From Ruegeria arenilitoris (GTDB lineage Bacteria > Pseudomonadota > Alphaproteobacteria > Rhodobacterales > Rhodobacteraceae): DNA of 64,000 nucleotides. The notes under the pieces were generated by a model. That model saw nothing but the letters and a program-made list of their open reading frames with translations, made no database searches and had not been told where the DNA came from. The stretch is from assembly GCF_013035315.1 (NCBI RefSeq), contig NZ_WQHP01000002.1:528149-592148 (forward strand). Direction: 5' to 3'. The first letter of the stretch is position 1. Each line of letters starts with the position of its first letter. Of the stretch, positions 50,080 to 59,444 are shown one piece after another. Both the position numbers and the translations under genes were made by a program.

Positions 50080-52404
50080 TCAGGCGCGTGCCCGCTTGCG
50101 TTGCGGGTCTATGAAAGGAATGTCCGATACCGTTGCCCCCAAGCGTTTCATCCGCCCGTCGAGTTGCCCGATTTCCAGTTGGGTGCCGTTGTCTGCGTGC
50201 TCGACCGACAGGTGCGCAATTGCGATCGCGTGCTCCAACATCGGTGAGCGGGTGGCTGATGTGACGACGCCGATCTGCCGTTCGCCTGCAAAAACCGGGG
50301 TGCCGTGTGCCGGCACGTCATCGCACCCGATCAATAGCCCTTTGAGGGCGCGGCGCGGTTCGCGCGCGTTTCTTTCAAGGGCCGCTTTGCCCGTGAAATT
50401 GTTCTTGGTCAGATCGACGGCAAACCCCAACCCGGCCTCGAATGCATCAATACCCGGCGCGAACTCGGCGTTTGCCGCAGCCAGCCCGGCCTCGATCCGG
50501 ATGATCTCCAGCGCGGCGGACCCCATGGGGGTGACGCCAAACTCTTCACCCGCGCTCATGACCGCGTCCCAAATCGCCACCGCATCGGACTTGGCACAGA
50601 AAATCTCGTAGCCCAACTCGCCAGTGTAGCCCGACCGCGATAGCATGAACGGTGCCCCCTCGCGATCGTTGAGCCGCGCGATTGTGACGCCAAACCACTT
50701 CAGATCATCAAGCGATGGCACATGCGGTTGCGTGAAGGTGATCTTGCGCAGCAGATCGCGCGATTTTGGCCCCTGAATGGCGAGATTTGGCATCGCGTTC
50801 CGCACGGCATGGACACGAACCTGCAGATCCAGTTCCGATGCCAAGGCCTGCAATGTGCGGCCGCTTTCCTCGGACCCGCAGCACCAGCGGAAAAGCTCGG
50901 GCGCAAGCCGGAATAGGGTTCCGTCATCGATGACAGACCCGCTTTCGTCGCACATCAGAGTATATGACCCACGCCAAACCGGCAGTTTGGCTACATTGCG
51001 CGTTGTTGCCTGTTGCAACAGCTTCTCAGCGTCGGGTCCGACAATATCGAATTTGCGCAAACCGCTCATGTCCTGAACCGTGACCCGTTCGCGGCAGGCC
51101 CAGTATTCACCAAGCGTCCCATAGGCAGGAAAACTGACTGGCGTCCAAAGGTCGCGCGCAGGCGCGAACTGCTGAGTCAAAGGGGCAAGGCGGTCGTGAA
51201 ACGCGGATTCCTGACTGATCGACATCGGAGCATCTTCCTTTTCACGATAAGCAACCGCACGGCGGATTGGCGTTTCCGGGCGGTAGATGCGGACATGCAC
51301 ATCCGTCGGGTTCCAGCCATTGATTGGGTCAATGTCGTCCGGGCAGGCAGTCGAAACGCAGACCAAATCTTCCATCGCGCGCATGACGACGTAATCGCCG
51401 GGGCGAGAGTGAGACTCTTCCGTAAGAATGTGATGCGTTGTCGGATCGATCCACGTGTTCCAGAAAAAGTTGATCGCAGGCCACGCCGAACGACGTGCAA
51501 CGCCATAAGGTGCCAACGTATTGGACATATTGTCGGAACAGTTCACATGACCGGGGAAACCACGTTCTTCATAGCCGCGCGCGGTACAGGCCAGGCCAAA
51601 CGTGTCGTGACGCCCGCACGTGTCCTGAACGACGTTAAGAAGTGGCCGCATCTCTCGATCATAGAACTTGTCCAGCAATCCGGGACCAGGATAGGCGCGG
51701 CGCACCATCGATCGGGTTGCTGTCGAGTCGATCATCCACTCGGCCCCCTGATCCAACCCATCCGAGCGCAAGGCCATGAAATCCGAGCATTGCTGCCCTT
51801 CGATGTCGATGATCTGGACGAATTCGCCAGCTTTCAGTTCGTAGGCCAACCCGGTCCCACGCGGCACTGTGAACTCGTCCCGGGTATCGCCCAGAAGCGG
51901 CGGCAACAGAGGGTAATCCGGGTCAGCGTGTTTGTGGGAAACCGTGACACAGCCGCTGTCAGTTCCTTCGATCAAATCGACAACAGTCACGGATCGGATC
52001 AACCAGATCACCACGGGTGTGTCGGTGCGCAGAACGATGGACTCGGACGTTACCGGCAGCCTGCAACTGGGAATGCGTTCCGACTGCCCTCCCCCGTTTG
52101 ACGCGATCCATGACGTCAAACGTTCGCTGCTGAAGGTGTCCGGATCAACTGCCCCGCTGGCCTCCAGGCTCAGACAGGAAAGCGCGGGCTGACCATTTAG
52201 AAAAGCAACGATCTCGAGTGCACTGTGCCCCGAGGTCGCTTCAACCGAAAGCAGGTCGCCCACATTGAGATCAACGCAATCCGCGTCGCGTGGCGCAAGC
52301 GTTAGTTTCCGGGCGCCAGATGCTTTGGGAAAGCCAGGGAATCTGCGTCCCGGGCTGCTAAACCCAGTATTCGTGAACGCGTGTAGGACGGCCGAACCTT
52401 GCAT
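50080..52404 (-). CDS. DUF1989-aminomethyltransferase (GcvT) fusion protein
   Basis: 774 residues. Residues about 175-385 are a DUF1989 (urea-carboxylase-associated) domain: FTVPRGTGLAYELKAGEFVQ, IEGQQCSDFMAL, DTCGRHDTFG, FPGHVNCSDNM. Residues about 30-90 (LTLAPRDADCVDLNVGDLLS) look like a second, degenerate copy of that domain's first third. The C-terminal half is GcvT-like: VTVQDMSGLRKFDIVGPDAE, SGSVIDDGTLFRL with the catalytic-type Asp, and SRSGYTGELGYEIF. There is no FAD domain. The fusion probably links an unknown C-N bond reaction to folate. It shares a divergent operator region with the LacI gene and lies upstream of the ABC genes. Confidence 0.82.
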   Translation of the reverse strand: MQGSAVLHAFTNTGFSSPGRRFPGFPKASGARKLTLAPRDADCVDLNVGDLLSVEATSGHSALEIVAFLNGQPALSCLSLEASGAVDPDTFSSERLTSWIASNGGGQSERIPSCRLPVTSESIVLRTDTPVVIWLIRSVTVVDLIEGTDSGCVTVSHKHADPDYPLLPPLLGDTRDEFTVPRGTGLAYELKAGEFVQIIDIEGQQCSDFMALRSDGLDQGAEWMIDSTATRSMVRRAYPGPGLLDKFYDREMRPLLNVVQDTCGRHDTFGLACTARGYEERGFPGHVNCSDNMSNTLAPYGVARRSAWPAINFFWNTWIDPTTHHILTEESHSRPGDYVVMRAMEDLVCVSTACPDDIDPINGWNPTDVHVRIYRPETPIRRAVAYREKEDAPMSISQESAFHDRLAPLTQQFAPARDLWTPVSFPAYGTLGEYWACRERVTVQDMSGLRKFDIVGPDAEKLLQQATTRNVAKLPVWRGSYTLMCDESGSVIDDGTLFRLAPELFRWCCGSEESGRTLQALASELDLQVRVHAVRNAMPNLAIQGPKSRDLLRKITFTQPHVPSLDDLKWFGVTIARLNDREGAPFMLSRSGYTGELGYEIFCAKSDAVAIWDAVMSAGEEFGVTPMGSAALEIIRIEAGLAAANAEFAPGIDAFEAGLGFAVDLTKNNFTGKAALERNAREPRRALKGLLIGCDDVPAHGTPVFAGERQIGVVTSATRSPMLEHAIAIAHLSVEHADNGTQLEIGQLDGRMKRLGATVSDIPFIDPQRKRARA

Positions 52405-52425
52405 GTCGCTGACGGATTCTCAGTT

Positions 52426-52463
52426 ATGAAACTAGTTACAAAGGTTGATGAAACTAGTTTCAT
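52426..52463. promoter_or_regulatory. Two tandem LacI-type operator sites
   Basis: ATGAAACTAGTTACAA (52426-52441) and the perfect palindrome ATGAAACTAGTTTCAT (52448-52463) lie exactly 22 bases apart, two helical turns, in the divergent spacer between the GcvT fusion and LacI genes. The second site ends at the base before the LacI start codon. Confidence 0.7.
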
Positions 52464-53537
52464 ATGTCAACACTTTCGTTAGAAATCGGAAAATGGGTGC
52501 AAATTCAGGTGACGCAAAAAGACCCGACGCCAAAAAAGCGTGCAAACCTTCGAGACGTTGCAAAAGCTGCAGGCGTATCTGTTGCCACGGTGTCTCGCGT
52601 TCTGAATGAACCGGGGCTTGTCAAAAAGGACACGCTGGACCGCGTTCAAAAGGCAATCACTGAGCTTCGCTTCGTTCCAAGCGCTGCTGCAAGGGCAATC
52701 AACTCGGGCCGCACGCGTTTTGTCGGGGCATTGGTGCCCACTTTGGACAATGCCATTTTTGCCCGTTTTCTTGCCGCGCTGGAACGAAAGCTCTCAGAAA
52801 ATGACCTTTCACTTGTCGTCGCCACAACAGAGTCCGATCTGGAGGTTGAAGCCAAGAAGGCGAAGGGGCTTGTCGATATTGGTGCAGAAGGGCTGATCGT
52901 TACCGGAGCGGCACATACCGCCGAGTTCCACGATTTGTTGGATCGTACAATGATCCCCACGATCATCACGTCGTATTTTGATGACGCCAGTGCCTTGCCG
53001 ACGATTGGCTACGACAACAAGGCAGCAGCGCAGTTGGCTTTACGGCACCTTATCGAACTTGGGCATCGGCAAATCGCAGTCGTACATGGCCCGGTTCACA
53101 ACAACGACCGGACATTCGCCCGCCTCTCGGGGCTGCGCGAAATAGACTGGGAAGGTCAGCTTACAACAGTCGAGACCGAGATCAGCCTCCGTGGCGGAAC
53201 AGAAGCTGCTGCGCGTATTCTCAGTTATCCGACCAAACCCGATGCCATCCTGTGCCTTTCGGATGTCGTCGCGCTGGGGGTTCTGTTTGGCCTGCAGTCC
53301 AAAGGAATAAGTGTACCAAAAGAACTATCCTTGATGGGACTGGACGATTTGCCAAGCTCTGCTTGTTCGGTGCCTTCCTTAACAACGGTGCACCTTCCTG
53401 TTTCCCGGATGGGAGAAAGGGCAGCCGTTGCTTTGGAGCGGTGGATTTCCATTCAAGAAAAACCAAAAGCTGAAAGACTGGAAGTCAGGCTGATCGAGAG
53501 AGGCTCAACCATACCAAAGGTAGGTCACAGCAGGTAA
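52464..53537 (+). CDS. LacI family transcriptional regulator
   Basis: 357 residues. Helix-turn-helix with hinge (NLRDVAKAAGVSVATVSRVL, NEPGLVKKDTLDRVQKAITE) and a periplasmic-binding-like effector domain (VGALVPTLDNAIFARFLAAL, SLMGLDDLPSSACSVPSLTT). The ATG at 52464 has no obvious Shine-Dalgarno and directly abuts an operator palindrome, so a leaderless transcript or a GTG start at 52509 is possible. Likely autoregulatory and repressor of the divergent DUF1989-GcvT and betaine importer genes. Confidence 0.85.
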   Translation: MSTLSLEIGKWVQIQVTQKDPTPKKRANLRDVAKAAGVSVATVSRVLNEPGLVKKDTLDRVQKAITELRFVPSAAARAINSGRTRFVGALVPTLDNAIFARFLAALERKLSENDLSLVVATTESDLEVEAKKAKGLVDIGAEGLIVTGAAHTAEFHDLLDRTMIPTIITSYFDDASALPTIGYDNKAAAQLALRHLIELGHRQIAVVHGPVHNNDRTFARLSGLREIDWEGQLTTVETEISLRGGTEAAARILSYPTKPDAILCLSDVVALGVLFGLQSKGISVPKELSLMGLDDLPSSACSVPSLTTVHLPVSRMGERAAVALERWISIQEKPKAERLEVRLIERGSTIPKVGHSR

Positions 53538-54103
53538 GTCTTGGGCCCTTGCCTAGGTTTGTTTGGGTTGACCAAGCGCCGCGAAAGTTTCGCCTTTCAT
53601 GACGCGCTTGACCGCGGGGCTCTGCAACCAACCCTCAGACACTGGTCGTCGTTGACCAGCGGGTATGTCTCAGAATTCATCTGCTGTGACGGCCGGAATA
53701 GGCTCCCGCCGCCACATGTGCTTTGTTCGACCTGGCGTCGATGTGGTTACTTCATGTACCGGCTGACGCAGCTTTGGAAATAGGTCAGCGGAGATTCCGC
53801 GTGTGTGGGTGAGCATAAATAGCCCATAGTGCTGATTTTTGCGCCCATTTGAACGGTCTTTAATGCCCACAGATTCTTAAGGTACTGAAATAAAATAAAA
53901 AAGATTCCTTTAGAGTTTTGAGATTGTTCTGCTTTGGGCGACCATCGATAGCAATCGCGCTATTGACCAGGACCAGAAAATCTCAAGACTGTGGCCATGG
54001 AACCAAATCGTCTCATACGCGTCACACGCAAAAGCTGACCAGAATGTTGTACTTGCCCAGCAAAACCGCTCGGGCAGTTCCATGGCTATCGGATACCGAA
54101 TTT
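53538..54103. other. A/T-richer non-coding stretch
   Basis: About 560 bases after the LacI gene. Short frames occur, for example 53541-53783, but without recognisable features. The section 53880-53930 is A/T-rich (AAATAAAATAAAAAAG). From here on the base composition is visibly less GC-rich than before, which may mark the edge of an acquired segment. Confidence 0.45.
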
Positions 54104-54355
54104 ATGAAAAACAAATCGCCTATCGAGGATTCCCCTCAATACTCCGAATTGAACGCTCGATTTTCCCGTTTTCTGCTGGACTTCCGAAAGGAAAAACTCG
54201 CGCAGCAACTTGCCGGAGACGACGAAAACCGTGGCGAGATCACTCGCGGAGACTTTCAGTCATTCAAAGCGCGGATGACTGAGGGTTTAGAACTAACCGA
54301 TTACGATCTAGATCGTATTCACCGCCGAGTATTGTCTATACTTCTCCGCGCCTAG
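54104..54355 (+). CDS. Small hypothetical protein
   Basis: 83 residues from an in-frame ATG at 54104; the frame is open upstream but that part has no protein-like character. The peptide is charged and mostly helical (NARFSRFLLDFRKEKLAQQL, DYDLDRIHRRVLSILLRA), with no membrane segment and no family that I recognise. There is no strong Shine-Dalgarno. A regulatory or antitoxin-like role cannot be judged. The neighbours are the LacI gene and the converging cyclase gene. Confidence 0.5.
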   Translation: MKNKSPIEDSPQYSELNARFSRFLLDFRKEKLAQQLAGDDENRGEITRGDFQSFKARMTEGLELTDYDLDRIHRRVLSILLRA

Positions 54356-54681
54356 GCGGGCTCGGTGCTGCAAGACGAATGAGGCCGGAAGGCTTGAAAC
54401 TGGCGCGTAGACCGATCCGCTTTGACAATGAGTCAGTCCTGAATCTCACTTGAACGTCTACGGTTACTTCACTGCGCACTCTCCAGTGAAACAACAAACA
54501 CGTTGTTCTAAGCTACTCCCGCTCTTCTCTTCAATGCGCATCATCAGCGGGTCGCAGCCCAAACCAGACATTCAACAGCGATGTTTGTTGATCCCGAGGA
54601 GCGGATTGGTCCGTTCATGCAACGATGCTACCAAAAGTGGAAACCGCGCATACAGCCAGTATCCGGGATATGAAAACCTTT
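54356..54681. other. Spacer with a dispersed repeat copy
   Basis: About 325 bases between the small ORF and the cyclase gene end. It carries one copy of the short dispersed repeat found twice more downstream; nothing else is supported. Confidence 0.45.
54551..54574. repeat. Dispersed short repeat, copy 1
   Basis: TCGCAGCCCAAACCAGACAT continuing TCAA; compare the copies at 57459 and 63812. Copies share the core AGCCC-RA-GACATTCAA. Confidence 0.55.
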
Positions 54682-56562
54682 CTATTCGGGCAATCCACCA
54701 GCAACCATCGCACCAAAATACCGGTCCTGGTCCTCAGTATGCATAAAGGGTGTGTTTCTGTGTGTAGAAACACGGAAGTCCGGCCGGATTTCGAGTAATT
54801 TCTTTGCTTCAACCTGTGCATCTTCCAGACGTCCCATTTCAGCAAGAGTTGCGACCAAGATACGGCGCGGAGGAAGCGACTTTGGATAAGTTGAGATACC
54901 GGTTTTTGCCAGCAGAATTGCCTGTTTGTAATCTCTGATTAAGAAATGAGAAAGGGCCGCGTTAAAATTGTACCAGCCGGGATAACGCGGGTTGACCTTT
55001 TTTGCCTTGTTGTTCCACTCAATCGCTTCGGCTGGCTCACCCATAAGCGACCGTAGAAAGCCCATACCATATAGAACCTCAGGATCATTGGGGTTCTCCC
55101 GTATTGCCCGCTGAAATGCCTGGTATGCGAGTTGATGATCGTGGTCAGCAAACAAATGTAGCTGGCCCAAGCGGTGTTGAACGCGATAGTCCGATTGATC
55201 CAGTTCTAACGCACGCTGTGCGTGCCTGCGGGCTTTGTTCAGCGCGGTTTCTGGATCGTCCGACCCACCAAAGCGCCAAAGACTAAGGTAGCGACCGCTC
55301 AATTCAATATGTGCAGAAAGGTAGTCTGGATCGAGCACTATGGCTCGTTCCAGTAGTTCAATTGCCTCTTGCCGACTCGCAGTATTCAGCAGCTTGCTTT
55401 TGGCGACAGCCCTCAGAAAAAGTTCATACGCTTCTAGATCATCGGTTGGCCGTTTCCTAAGCGAAGCGATTTCTTCTTCCTCAACTACAATTTTTAGGGT
55501 GGATGCGATTTCCCGAATAAGGTCGGCCTGAGCGGAAAACAATTCTTCGACGCCAACGTCATATTGTTCCGACCATAGAGCGTGCCCCGACTCTGTCTCT
55601 ATCAGTGTTGAGTTAATCGAAATATTCTCGCCAACGCTCTGAACGCTACCTGACAGAACATATCGCACACCGAGCTCTCGACCTATTTCTCGCGGTTTGG
55701 CCAAGCTGTCCGCAAAGGTAATCGAAGTAGAACCAGCAATCACAAATAGCTGTGGAAACTTCGAAAGCTGCGTCGTGATTGCTGCTCCAAAACCTTCTGC
55801 CAGATAGCCGACCTCTTCAATTTTTGAGCGGTTCTCAAAGGGCAAAACGACGATGGACGGTTCGTCTGGGATGGCAAGCGCAAACTCCTCTTGTTCGGTC
55901 AGGGGTGCCGCATCTCTGGATCGCCACCATACGACCGAAACCAGCACCAAACAGATGCATGCTGCACCGATTAGAGTTGGCACCCACTTGGATATCGTTG
56001 GTTTCGTATGCGCAATTGGTTTTGATAAAGCCAAAGCCTTGGCCTGGTCATCCAGAACGATTTCGAAGGCTCGGACTGGTCTCTCTATGTTTTTGACTTC
56101 GGTCTCACCCAGATCCTCGAAATTCAGATCCAGCTTGTCCTGTACCTGGTCCCTTACGCTGCGGTGAATGCAAATACCTCCAGGCTCAGCCAAGCCTTCA
56201 AGTCGAGCGGCGACATTGACGCCATCACCATAAATGTCTCCATCCTCGGCAATCACATCTCCGATATTGATGCCGATCCGAAACACAATTCGTTCGCTTT
56301 CTGGAACGTCCGAATTTCGAGAGAGCATTTCGTTTTGAACAGAAACGGCAAATTTCATTGCCTGTACGGTGCTTTCGAACTCCAGTAGAGCACCATCACC
56401 TATCAATTTGATCGTCTTGCCACCATAACTCGCCGCAAAGGGGTCAATGAGTTCAGACCGATGCGACTTTAGTGCTGCCAGCGTCGCTGCCTCATCGCGT
56501 TCCATCAGTCGCGAGTAGCCCACGACGTCAATACTCAAGATAGTGGTAAGGCGGCGTTCCAC
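54682..56562 (-). CDS. Class III adenylate/guanylate cyclase with membrane anchor and TPR region
   Basis: 626 residues from a GTG at 56562. The N-terminal cyclase catalytic domain has metal-type Asp residues D12 (SIDVVGYSRLM) and D56 (LIGDGALLEF) and the transition-state region GDGVNVAARLEGLAEPGG. One membrane helix lies at about 193-213, then a TolB/FlgO-like domain (PSIVVLPFENRSKIEEVGYL, AEGFGAAITTQLSKF), then TPR-like repeats to the C-terminus, which ends YFGAMVAGGLPE. This architecture is common in alphaproteobacteria; the product is probably cAMP. The sensory input of the TPR part is unknown. Confidence 0.85.
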   Translation of the reverse strand: MERRLTTILSIDVVGYSRLMERDEAATLAALKSHRSELIDPFAASYGGKTIKLIGDGALLEFESTVQAMKFAVSVQNEMLSRNSDVPESERIVFRIGINIGDVIAEDGDIYGDGVNVAARLEGLAEPGGICIHRSVRDQVQDKLDLNFEDLGETEVKNIERPVRAFEIVLDDQAKALALSKPIAHTKPTISKWVPTLIGAACICLVLVSVVWWRSRDAAPLTEQEEFALAIPDEPSIVVLPFENRSKIEEVGYLAEGFGAAITTQLSKFPQLFVIAGSTSITFADSLAKPREIGRELGVRYVLSGSVQSVGENISINSTLIETESGHALWSEQYDVGVEELFSAQADLIREIASTLKIVVEEEEIASLRKRPTDDLEAYELFLRAVAKSKLLNTASRQEAIELLERAIVLDPDYLSAHIELSGRYLSLWRFGGSDDPETALNKARRHAQRALELDQSDYRVQHRLGQLHLFADHDHQLAYQAFQRAIRENPNDPEVLYGMGFLRSLMGEPAEAIEWNNKAKKVNPRYPGWYNFNAALSHFLIRDYKQAILLAKTGISTYPKSLPPRRILVATLAEMGRLEDAQVEAKKLLEIRPDFRVSTHRNTPFMHTEDQDRYFGAMVAGGLPE

Positions 56563-56770
56563 TCCCGTTCTCCCCTAGACCCAAGATTATCCATCCTGAT
56601 CTATTGAATCCATAGTTCTGCTATTCGCCCTATACCAAATCGCATATTTGAGGCGCCGGTCAGGCTTCGACAAAGTCAGATTTTTCATGACGGAGACCAA
56701 GCATGGTAACCAATAGACGCTGACACTGTGTGGGCGATGAGGTGGTGCGTGGCGGTGTGGAGTATTCGTC

Positions 56771-57403
56771 ATGCAAGCTTTAAATCTACCCGTCATTCGA
56801 GTTGGCCGATCTGCGTGGAACAAAGGTCGGGTTATTGGCCAGAAGCGCCCGCTTTTGCCAAGGCATGTCTGGGCAATACGCGTTCGCTTAGAAATTTCAG
56901 AAGATCATAGGAACTTAGCACTCTTCAATTTAGCAATAGATAGTAAGCTCCGTGGTTGCGATCTTGTTCGCCTTAAAGTTGCAGACGTATTTGCCGCTGG
57001 ACAAGTAAAGGAACGCGCGTCTGTCAACCAAAGCAAGACAAAGATACCCGTTCGTTTTGAAATTAGTAGTGGTACGCGAAACTCGCTTTTGAATTGGCTG
57101 AAACAACCTGCGATGAAAAGATCCGAGTACTTGTGGCCAGGGCGTTTTCAGCATCGGCTGCATATTTCTACTCGTCAGTACGCGAGGTTGGTTCAGTCAT
57201 GGGTCGCTTCGATTGGGCTTGATCCCAGCCAATATGGGACCCATTCAATGCGACGCACAAAAGTGGCGCAGATTTATCGTAGAACAGGTAACTTGCGAGC
57301 AGTGCAGCTATTGCTTGGTCACACCAAGATGGACAGTACAGTGCGTTACCTGGGTGTAGACATCGAAGACGCACTCGCCATCGCGGAAGCCACCGAGGTG
57401 TGA
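56771..57403 (+). CDS. Minimal tyrosine recombinase/integrase
   Basis: 210 residues, essentially only the catalytic domain. Candidate active-site residues: R61 (LRGCDLVRLKV), K89 (NQSKTKIP), H158 and R161 (HSMRR), H184 (LLGHTKMD) and nucleophile Y193 (VRYLG). No core-binding SAM-like domain precedes it. Such short integrases are frequent in Rhodobacteraceae. It sits between two reverse-strand cyclase genes and carries its own terminator, so it is an independent unit and may have moved here. Its recombination target is unknown. Confidence 0.85.
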   Translation: MQALNLPVIRVGRSAWNKGRVIGQKRPLLPRHVWAIRVRLEISEDHRNLALFNLAIDSKLRGCDLVRLKVADVFAAGQVKERASVNQSKTKIPVRFEISSGTRNSLLNWLKQPAMKRSEYLWPGRFQHRLHISTRQYARLVQSWVASIGLDPSQYGTHSMRRTKVAQIYRRTGNLRAVQLLLGHTKMDSTVRYLGVDIEDALAIAEATEV

Positions 57404-57410
57404 TCCATCA

Positions 57411-57434
57411 GGCCGCTTTCGAGCGGCCTTTTTT
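57411..57434 (+). terminator. Rho-independent terminator of the recombinase gene
   Basis: GGCCGCT (57411-57417), TTCG tetraloop, AGCGGCC (57422-57428), then six T. Confidence 0.9.
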
Positions 57435-57458
57435 GCGCGAACCCCGAGAGTAGAACTA

Positions 57459-57480
57459 TCAGCCCGAAGCGGACATTCAA
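57459..57480. repeat. Dispersed short repeat, copy 2
   Basis: TCAGCCCGAAGCGGACATTC then AA, just after the recombinase terminator. The core matches copies 1 and 3 with substitutions in the middle. Confidence 0.5.
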
Positions 57481-57553
57481 ATCCAAGCTTTGCAGCTACC
57501 GAGATGCGCGATCAAGCTGCCGGTTTTGCCAGCGCAACTTGGTTCCAGCACCG

Positions 57554-59251
57554 CTATTCTGGCAATCCTGCCCGGCGAAGCGCCTCAAAGTAGCGTTCAG
57601 CGCCTTCAGAACCGCCATAGTCCACGTTGCTACGCCACTTCGAGATCGTCTCACCAGGCTCCATTTGCAGCATTTGCACCAACGCCGCAGACGCTTTTTC
57701 AGGTTCCCCAAGCATTGCGTGAGCAGCGGCCCTCGTGCTGTGAAGTGCGGCATAGTTTTTTGAGAAGCGCAAACCTGCCTCTGCGTAGGCGATAGCATCA
57801 CGGTCTCGACCAAGCATGATGCAGGAGGTCGCGGCACCTCCGGAAGCACCCACGAAAACGGCTCCATATCGGCCCAATCGAAGCGCTGTCTGAAAACAGC
57901 TTAGTGCCATTTTTGGAAACCCGGCCCAGTTGTACCCCCACCCCATGAATAAATGGAGGCGCGCATCTAACGGCGCTCGTTGCCGGATTTGCTCCAGCGC
58001 CACGGAAAGGCGATCCGCGTCCCCGCCAACATTGTAGTCAGCCACTGCAACACTCAAATCAAGCGTTGGGCTTTGCCCCGCCATGTGTCGCCCGGCCTCG
58101 ATCCAGCGTGGCAACTTCTCATAGTAGGAAGACAGTTCGCGACGAAGATCATAGGTTCTCGCGCCATTCATTGTCCAAATAGCTTCGGCATAGGCGGCAG
58201 CGAGGGTTGGTTTGGCTTCGATGGCCCTGGCGTGGTACGACAACGTCTCTTCATAGCTGTCGATGCTGGCCTCCGACCATGTGATCATGCCCATCAAAAC
58301 GCACTGTTCGGCAGTCAGTTCTTCTTCAGGCAAAGCGGAGAGCTTTGCGGTCAGCGACTGGATCAAGATCCCACTAACCGCATCCAACAGCTTTTCTACA
58401 ACTTCGTCTTGCCAATCAAAGATAGCTTCGACCGAACCGTCGAACTTCTGAGTCCAGATTTCAGGACCAGAAGAGTCACTTAATCGGGCTTCCAGACGCA
58501 ATCGGTCGCCGTGTCCACGCAGCACGCAGCGAAGTGCATATCCCTCTGATGCTTCCGTGGAGGTTATTGCCGCGTTTAACCAGTTGATCGTTCGAAAATA
58601 AGAACCGAAATCTGAAGTGAGAGCTGCGGCCGTTTCCTTTAGCTCAGCGCGTTGGTCGCTGCACGTGACAGGATGGATGGATAGCTTTGGCAAGCTCGTC
58701 TCTGTGAAAGAATGCGACCTTTGCGATGCGCCAAGTTGCGGTCCATCGTGAATCCACACATCCAGGCTGCGCTGGATGTTCTTGAGCTTCTTCTTCCCAA
58801 CTGCTTTGAAAGCGTCTGCCAGAGTGTGTTCAAGGTTCAAGTGTACGGGTTCAGAAATTGCGATGCCACCGGTTGGTGCAATGCTCTCAAGCCGTGCGGC
58901 AATGTTTACACCGTCACCTAGGATGTCATCACCTTTTTCTGTGATGTCACCCACATGAACACCGATCCGCATGCTCATTAACGAGTGGTCAGCCAACTGC
59001 TCTTGTAGCTGCATTGCAGCAGTTACAGCTTGCGCGGCGCTGTCAAATTGCACCAGCCAACCATCGCCCATGCTCTTTACGACACGACCTGATTGGCCTG
59101 CTATCGTTGGGGTGATGATGTCGCTTTCCAGGTGATCAAGCATTAGAATTGTGGCTTGCTCATCTTGGTGCATAAGCGCCGAATACCCAACGACATCCGC
59201 GGCTAGAATTGCCGCCAACCTTCGTTGCAACTGTTGCCCCTTGTTCGACAT
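57554..59251 (-). CDS. Class III nucleotidyl cyclase with C-terminal repeat region
   Basis: 565 residues. The N-terminal cyclase domain has D19 (LAADVVGYSALM) and D63 (SMGDGWLVQFD), and DGVNIAARLESIAPTGG. Unlike the neighbour at 54.7 kb no clear membrane helix follows, so it may be cytoplasmic. The rest is a sensor-like middle region and helical TPR-like repeats, ending RYFEALRRAGLPE. That tail closely parallels the ending of the other cyclase, so the two are paralogs that flank the recombinase gene. The signal sensed is unknown. Confidence 0.82.
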   Translation of the reverse strand: MSNKGQQLQRRLAAILAADVVGYSALMHQDEQATILMLDHLESDIITPTIAGQSGRVVKSMGDGWLVQFDSAAQAVTAAMQLQEQLADHSLMSMRIGVHVGDITEKGDDILGDGVNIAARLESIAPTGGIAISEPVHLNLEHTLADAFKAVGKKKLKNIQRSLDVWIHDGPQLGASQRSHSFTETSLPKLSIHPVTCSDQRAELKETAAALTSDFGSYFRTINWLNAAITSTEASEGYALRCVLRGHGDRLRLEARLSDSSGPEIWTQKFDGSVEAIFDWQDEVVEKLLDAVSGILIQSLTAKLSALPEEELTAEQCVLMGMITWSEASIDSYEETLSYHARAIEAKPTLAAAYAEAIWTMNGARTYDLRRELSSYYEKLPRWIEAGRHMAGQSPTLDLSVAVADYNVGGDADRLSVALEQIRQRAPLDARLHLFMGWGYNWAGFPKMALSCFQTALRLGRYGAVFVGASGGAATSCIMLGRDRDAIAYAEAGLRFSKNYAALHSTRAAAHAMLGEPEKASAALVQMLQMEPGETISKWRSNVDYGGSEGAERYFEALRRAGLPE

Positions 59252-59444
59252 GTGTTCGACGATAGATGAAGCGGCCCTCTACTCCAACTACCTGAATACG
59301 AGGGTCGCTTGGGGCAAGTCCCTGAAGCTCTCTGCCTTTGTCGTCAGCTGATGCCAGCAGCTCGAAGCGGGTATCAAAACAAGCTATGCAGATTCCGATT
59401 TGCGGACAATCCAAACGTCCCGGCAAACCTACAGGCCAATCTAA

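Noticed and set aside
47947..50247. Long forward frames across the betaine importer genes
   Set aside because: Antisense shadows of the ATPase and binding-protein genes, which have all expected motifs on the reverse strand.
53541..53783. Forward 80-codon frame after the LacI gene
   Set aside because: No family resemblance or ribosome site; could be debris of an old gene but cannot be supported.
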